64,000 bases of DNA from Phocaeicola_A sp045647865. GTDB lineage: Bacteria > Bacteroidota > Bacteroidia > Bacteroidales > Bacteroidaceae. The notes under the pieces were generated by a model. It ran no database searches and was not told the origin of the DNA. It was given only the letters and a program-made list of their open reading frames with translations. The position numbers were made by a program, and so were the translations under genes. Below, one piece after another: positions 60,248 to 64,000 of the stretch (the first letter of the stretch is position 1; each line of letters opens with the position of its first letter). Where the stretch lies: NCBI GenBank assembly GCA_045647865.1, contig JAZRMW010000043.1:1-64000 (forward strand). Reading direction: 5' to 3'.

Positions 60248-61117
60248 TTACTTTACGATGTCGAGCAACTCAACTTCGAAAATCAAAGTAGAGAAAGGCT
60301 TGATCTGACCTTGGTTACGTGAGCCGTAAGCCAACTCTTGGGGAATATAAAGTTCCCACTTTGAACCAACGGGCATCATAGTCAAAGCCTCAGTCCAACC
60401 TTTGATTACCTGAGTTACACCGAACTCAGTGGGTTGGTTGCGCTTGTATGAACTGTCAAACTCTGTACCGTCAATCAAAGTACCCTTGTAGTGAACCTTA
60501 ACCTTGTCAGAGGTAGTAGGGATAGCGCCTTTGCCTTGCTTGATAACCTTATACTGCAATCCGCTGGGAGTTACTTGTACACCTTCTTTGGTCTTGTTCT
60601 CAGCCAAGAACTTTTCGCCTTCTTCGCGGTTAGAGCCGTACTGTGACTGCATTCTCTTCTCGTTGGCAGCTTCCATTACAGCCTGTACATATTCCTGAGC
60701 ATCTTCGATAGTCATCTTCTGATCCTTGCCCAATACACCGGCGATGAATCCTGCTACCAAGTTGTCCTTGTCAATAGATTTGGTTGAGTCATCGGCATAT
60801 ACATCGCTTGTCAAACCACTAACCCAACTTTCGGCCATCATTTTGCCAATCTTCATACCCTCAACGTAGGCAATCTGGCTTTGTGCATCCTTGCCGGCAG
60901 CACCATCTACAAGACCCTTAATCAAATCATTGATTTTTGTAGTATCTACACGCAATTGGTGAGTCAAATAATCCTTGAAACCTTGAGTTTGAGTCAAACC
61001 GAATGCGTAAGAAAGTGAATCTGAGTCACTCTTCAAATTGGCCTTAGGTGCCTGAGCGGTGCATGAAGCAAAACCGAGAGCTACGGCCATAACCATAAAA
61101 ATACTTGCTTTTTTCAT
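60248..61117 (-). CDS. FKBP-type peptidyl-prolyl isomerase lipoprotein (FkpA/Mip-like)
   Basis: A 289-aa lipoprotein with a lipobox ending GFASC at Cys19. Residues about 30-170 are the helical FKBP N-terminal dimerisation domain and about 185-289 the FKBP domain: VHYKGTLIDGTEFDSSY, QVIKGWTEAL and IPQELAYGSR are the active-site strands and loop. It would speed prolyl isomerisation during folding of exported proteins in the periplasm. A second FKBP gene, cytoplasmic, lies 145 bp upstream on the same strand. Length and layout match FkpA and Mip. Confidence 0.93.
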   Translation of the reverse strand: MKKASIFMVMAVALGFASCTAQAPKANLKSDSDSLSYAFGLTQTQGFKDYLTHQLRVDTTKINDLIKGLVDGAAGKDAQSQIAYVEGMKIGKMMAESWVSGLTSDVYADDSTKSIDKDNLVAGFIAGVLGKDQKMTIEDAQEYVQAVMEAANEKRMQSQYGSNREEGEKFLAENKTKEGVQVTPSGLQYKVIKQGKGAIPTTSDKVKVHYKGTLIDGTEFDSSYKRNQPTEFGVTQVIKGWTEALTMMPVGSKWELYIPQELAYGSRNQGQIKPFSTLIFEVELLDIVK

Positions 61118-61262
61118 TGTTACTTTAGTTTTTATAATTGTTTGTTTATTAAAATTCTAACTGATTGGGAAAGGTTTAAAGTTCAAGGTTCAATAAACTA
61201 CTGACAATTGTCTCCCTTTTTATCGTCCTTTATCTTCTTTTATCTCCCTTTATCTCCTTAAA

Positions 61263-61847
61263 TTATAATACCTCAATCAATTCTACATCAAAGATGAGTG
61301 TGCTATGAGGAGGAATCATTTCGCCCGCACCGTGTGCTCCGTATCCCAAATCAGAGGGGATATACAGACGCCATTTGGCTCCTTCGCTCATCAATTGCAG
61401 AGCCTCCACCCATCCGGGGATTACTTGGTTTACTCCGAATACGGCAGGTTCACCGCGTTTGATAGAGCTGTCGAACAAAGTTCCGTCAATGAGTGTGCCC
61501 TCGTAGTGGCAACGAACCTTGTCTGTTGCTTTCGGACTCTTACCGTTACCCTCTTGCAACACTTCGTACTGAAGGCCGCTGGCAGTAACTTTTACTCCCT
61601 CCTTCTTCTGGTTCTCGGTCAGGAAAGCCTTACCTTTTTCGATGTTTTCGGCATTCATGCGTTTCTCCATCTCTTCGAAGTAGTTGTTCACGATTTCGCG
61701 TGCTTCGTTGTGGGTGATAGCTGTCTCTTTGCCGTCCAATACGTCGTGGATGGCTTGAGCAAAGTCTTCTACATTGATGCCGCGGGCACCCATGCCCAAC
61801 AGATTCTGGCCGATTCCCAGGCCGATAGCATAACTGAATTTATCCAT
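61263..61847 (-). CDS. FKBP-type peptidyl-prolyl isomerase (FklB-like, cytoplasmic)
   Basis: A 194-aa protein without signal peptide. The N-terminal helical part (about 1-85: MDKFSYAIGLGIGQNLL) is of the FKBP_N type and residues about 90-194 are the FKBP domain with CHYEGTLIDGTLFDSS, QVIPGWVEALQLM and IPSDLGYGAHG. It resembles E. coli FklB (FKBP22). The N-terminus recalls the upstream part of its neighbour, so the pair probably arose by duplication, one copy being exported. A promoter-like TACCTTTG (complement of 61961-61968) lies upstream. Confidence 0.92.
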   Translation of the reverse strand: MDKFSYAIGLGIGQNLLGMGARGINVEDFAQAIHDVLDGKETAITHNEAREIVNNYFEEMEKRMNAENIEKGKAFLTENQKKEGVKVTASGLQYEVLQEGNGKSPKATDKVRCHYEGTLIDGTLFDSSIKRGEPAVFGVNQVIPGWVEALQLMSEGAKWRLYIPSDLGYGAHGAGEMIPPHSTLIFDVELIEVL

Positions 61848-61960
61848 TTTTCTCTATACCTTATTATATATTATTATACTTTATTGATTGGCGTTGTCTG
61901 AGAAACTCTTTGTCGCCACCATTTGTTTACCTCTTAGGCAGAGGTTTTGAAAAAACCTTG

Positions 61961-61988
61961 CAAAGGTACACCTTTTATTTGAATGCAA
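61961..61988 (-). promoter_or_regulatory. Promoter of the FKBP genes
   Basis: Minus strand TTG (complement of 61986-61988), 17-nt spacer, TACCTTTG (complement of 61961-61968). Leader of about 110 nt. Confidence 0.5.
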
Positions 61989-62080
61989 CTTGATATGAAA
62001 AATAAAAAATATAATTTTTAAGCTATATTATATAAATTCAAGGTTTCATGGAATGAGTAGCTGTTGCAAAGTCCTTTAAA

Positions 62081-62114
62081 GACAGAGAGGCACGGAATTC
62101 CGCGCCTCTCTGTC
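62081..62114 (-). terminator. Terminator after the pectinesterase gene
   Basis: A 34-bp near-perfect palindrome (GACAGAGAGGCACGG with GAATTC at its centre; one A-C mismatch), 20 bp after the stop codon on the minus strand. Confidence 0.7.
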
Positions 62115-62134
62115 TGTGAGTAGTATATAACTGT

Positions 62135-64000
62135 TTATTTTCTTACCTTACGGATAACAACATTGCCCTTTTCATCCTTCATCTGTACGATGTTTAGGCC
62201 ATGTTGTAGCTCTCTTAGTTGTATGCCATTTATCGTATAAATGGCAATCGCTTGGGCTTCAGCGGAAAGGACAGGCTGTATGCCTGTCGCATTGGGGTCG
62301 CATCCTGCGCTGAGGCCGCCCTGTTCGTTGGCTGCGTATACCATGTAGGTGGCTCCGGCTTCGGCACTGATGGTTGTTTCTGTTGTGAACTCCACGTCTT
62401 TGCCGTTCTTCACGATGACGTAGCAGATGGCGTAGGGAACAGCTTCCCATGACAGGGTGCTCTTGTCGTCGTTCCAGGTGGCTACGGGTGCTACGCATGA
62501 TTCGGTGATGATGGCAGGTTGCCAGTTGTCCTTGCCGCTCAACACATTCTTCACGGTGTATTGGGCAGCCTCCTCGGCTGTCAGGTAGTTCTTGGCAGTG
62601 CCGTAGGTCTTGCTTCCGTCGCTGTTGGTTACATAATAGGTATCCTCGCGTTGGCTCAGGTCAACGGGATTGCCGTTGCCGTCCATCGTGTTGTAGTCGG
62701 CCCACAGTACGGGCAGACCTCCCATGGTGGGATACCAACCCTTGGCAGGAATGGTCACTTCGGCAATGGTGTTGATGAAGACTGTCTTTGGGCTGTTGTG
62801 CCAAGGACGGCCCAACCATACATCAGTTTCAGAAGGTACACCCGGTGCAGTGATGCGGCAGTTCATGAAGACGTATCCCCATTCTACGTCAGCACCGTGT
62901 GAGGGAGCCACGATGTAGCCACCGCTCTTGCGGTTGATGTAGAGGGTCGTGTTGTCGATGTAGATGTTACCACTGTTGTAGATGAAATCCACAGCACCTT
63001 CGATGAAGCAGTCCTTCACGTATGCGCGGTAGTTTGATGTAGAAGGTGTAATCCAAGTATCCTGGTAAGAGAGCATGGCCACGTTCTTGAAGACGGTGCG
63101 GTCGCCGCTGGTGTTTAGTGCCAATGCTTGCGGGCCGGCCTGCTTGTCGTGTCCCCATGAATTTTCCAGTGTGAGGTTGTCAAAGTAGCAGTCGTTGGCA
63201 TTTACCACCACGGTAGCACCTACGCTCACGTGCAGGGCATTGTCGCCACCACAGAGTTTGTCATCGGTGATGATTACCTTGTCGCGCTCCTGACCGATGA
63301 AGTGCAGGTAAGGTTTGCTCTTAGGAATGTCCACATGTCCTTTGTATTCACCATTCTTGATGAAGATGAGCCAAGGAATGGCACGTCCTTCGGGAGCTGC
63401 GTCGATGGCCTCCTGTACGGTCAGGTAGTCACCGCTGCCGTCGGCAGCCACAATGGCATCATAGAGACGGGCTACGGGTTGTGTGCGCTCCATGGTAGTG
63501 AAATTCAGCGTGATACCCTCATAAGCATTGCTGCTACGGTCGGTGATGGCACCGGCAGGCAGTGTGAAGCTGTAGGCGGTGTTATAATCCAGTCCGGTGT
63601 ATTGGAACACGGCTGTCTTTCCGTTGACGGTAGGTGCAATTGCTTCACCGTTCAGTGTGGCAGTGCCTGTTCCGGCCTTGATACGTTCGTTGAAGGTCAG
63701 TACGATGCTTCCTGTGGCCGATACCCCGGTTGCATTGTTCTCAGGATTGCTGCCCACGAGTACGGGAGCCACTTGGTCATTGGCCTGTTCGCTTTCGCCA
63801 AGGACAAAGATGTCACCGATAGAGAGTCCGTCATAGTCGCTTTCGTTACCTACGAGTTCTTCTGAACCGGGCATCCAGCGTATCCATACACGGTCTTGGT
63901 TGTTTGCCTCGGCAGGCAGGGTAAACTCACCGTCAACCCATCCGCGTGTGGGGATGTCGTAAGTTCCCACTTCGGTAAAGTTGGTTCCATCTACAGAGTA
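62135..64000 (-). CDS. Secreted pectinesterase (CE8) with Big_5-like domain, 5' end outside the window
   Basis: At least 621 residues are visible; the frame stays open to the window edge, so the start and signal peptide lie beyond 64000. A partial beta domain (GWVDGEFTLPAEANNQDRVW) is followed by a Big_5-like Ig domain (about 75-165 of the visible part), then the pectinesterase beta-helix (about 175-450): SYQDTW and GAVDFIYN supply the two catalytic Asp residues and WLGRPWH the Arg. A small FN3-like domain and the sorting-type tail IYTINGIQLRELQHGLNIVQ end it. It would remove methyl esters from homogalacturonan at the cell surface or outside, matching the arabinanase and pectin-binding-type genes elsewhere in the window. 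Confidence 0.9.
   Translation of the reverse strand, partial: YSVDGTNFTEVGTYDIPTRGWVDGEFTLPAEANNQDRVWIRWMPGSEELVGNESDYDGLSIGDIFVLGESEQANDQVAPVLVGSNPENNATGVSATGSIVLTFNERIKAGTGTATLNGEAIAPTVNGKTAVFQYTGLDYNTAYSFTLPAGAITDRSSNAYEGITLNFTTMERTQPVARLYDAIVAADGSGDYLTVQEAIDAAPEGRAIPWLIFIKNGEYKGHVDIPKSKPYLHFIGQERDKVIITDDKLCGGDNALHVSVGATVVVNANDCYFDNLTLENSWGHDKQAGPQALALNTSGDRTVFKNVAMLSYQDTWITPSTSNYRAYVKDCFIEGAVDFIYNSGNIYIDNTTLYINRKSGGYIVAPSHGADVEWGYVFMNCRITAPGVPSETDVWLGRPWHNSPKTVFINTIAEVTIPAKGWYPTMGGLPVLWADYNTMDGNGNPVDLSQREDTYYVTNSDGSKTYGTAKNYLTAEEAAQYTVKNVLSGKDNWQPAIITESCVAPVATWNDDKSTLSWEAVPYAICYVIVKNGKDVEFTTETTISAEAGATYMVYAANEQGGLSAGCDPNATGIQPVLSAEAQAIAIYTINGIQLRELQHGLNIVQMKDEKGNVVIRKVRK

Overview
The window is chromosomal DNA from a gut-type member of the Bacteroidales, most like Bacteroides or Phocaeicola (a Prevotella-like relative cannot be excluded). 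The evidence is the gene content (2-oxoglutarate:ferredoxin oxidoreductase, class I fumarase, NrdD/NrdG, KDO transferase, secreted GH30, GH43 and pectinesterase enzymes with Por-like C-terminal tails, DUF4248/smalltalk/HU genes) and promoters of the Bacteroidetes type, TTTG-N19/20-TAnnTTTG, which can be read at several genes. No rRNA, CRISPR array or complete insertion sequence was seen. There is one tRNA gene (Phe, GAA).

Layout. 1-3581: a lipoprotein with a possible Cys/His peptidase centre, an exported partner, a MITE-like inverted-repeat element, and an O-antigen-ligase-type membrane protein with TPRs. 3582-9831: a compact accessory cassette typical of Bacteroidales: DUF4373 protein, zinc-ribbon/TOPRIM/DnaB-type primase-helicase, DUF4248, HU-like protein, smalltalk peptide and N-acetylmuramoyl-L-alanine amidase. 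It is crowded with GC-rich palindromic repeats, several of which sit in frame inside the genes. 9832-20400: housekeeping genes (Na/Pi transporter, cysS, MATE exporter, korAB, tRNA-Phe, fumarase). 20499-24837: an exported adhesin-like protein and a GH30-type glycosidase in one operon. 24838-27760: an unusual repeat-rich convergent intergenic region, an orphan secreted or surface protein, and an AAA ATPase/DUF4143 gene under a promoter with 33-bp-phased palindromes.

27824-30820: nrdDG under a cobalamin riboswitch. 31021-39061: priA-pgpH, gltX, waaA and a hotdog thioesterase. 39177-43820: a secreted GH43 arabinanase and a Cthe_2159-like beta-solenoid carbohydrate-binding protein. 43938-49666: gamma-carbonic anhydrase, pepP-tatD, a fused C26 amidase/M19 dipeptidase, and lrp-DUF4491. 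50400-53286: a papain-family secreted peptidase and a small exported protein. 53323-56439: a three-gene operon of a GT-C-like membrane transferase, a UbiA-type prenyl-phosphate pentosyltransferase and a HAD phosphatase, the best candidate here for an uncharacterised polyprenyl-linked sugar pathway. 56694-59613: a beta-solenoid lipoprotein and a TPR/HTH regulator gene broken by one in-frame stop. 60248-64000: two FKBP isomerases and the 3' part of a secreted pectinesterase running off the window.

The glycan enzymes (GH30, GH43, Cthe_2159-like, pectinesterase) point to use of pectin-type plant polysaccharides, but no SusC/SusD pair is present, so no complete polysaccharide utilisation locus can be claimed. 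The strongest unexplained signals are regulatory or repeat-based: a six-copy 10-bp-phased array before the HU gene, four 33-bp-phased dyads before the AAA ATPase gene, two clusters of a TAAGTGTC-core repeat, and in-frame palindromic insertions in the primase cassette.
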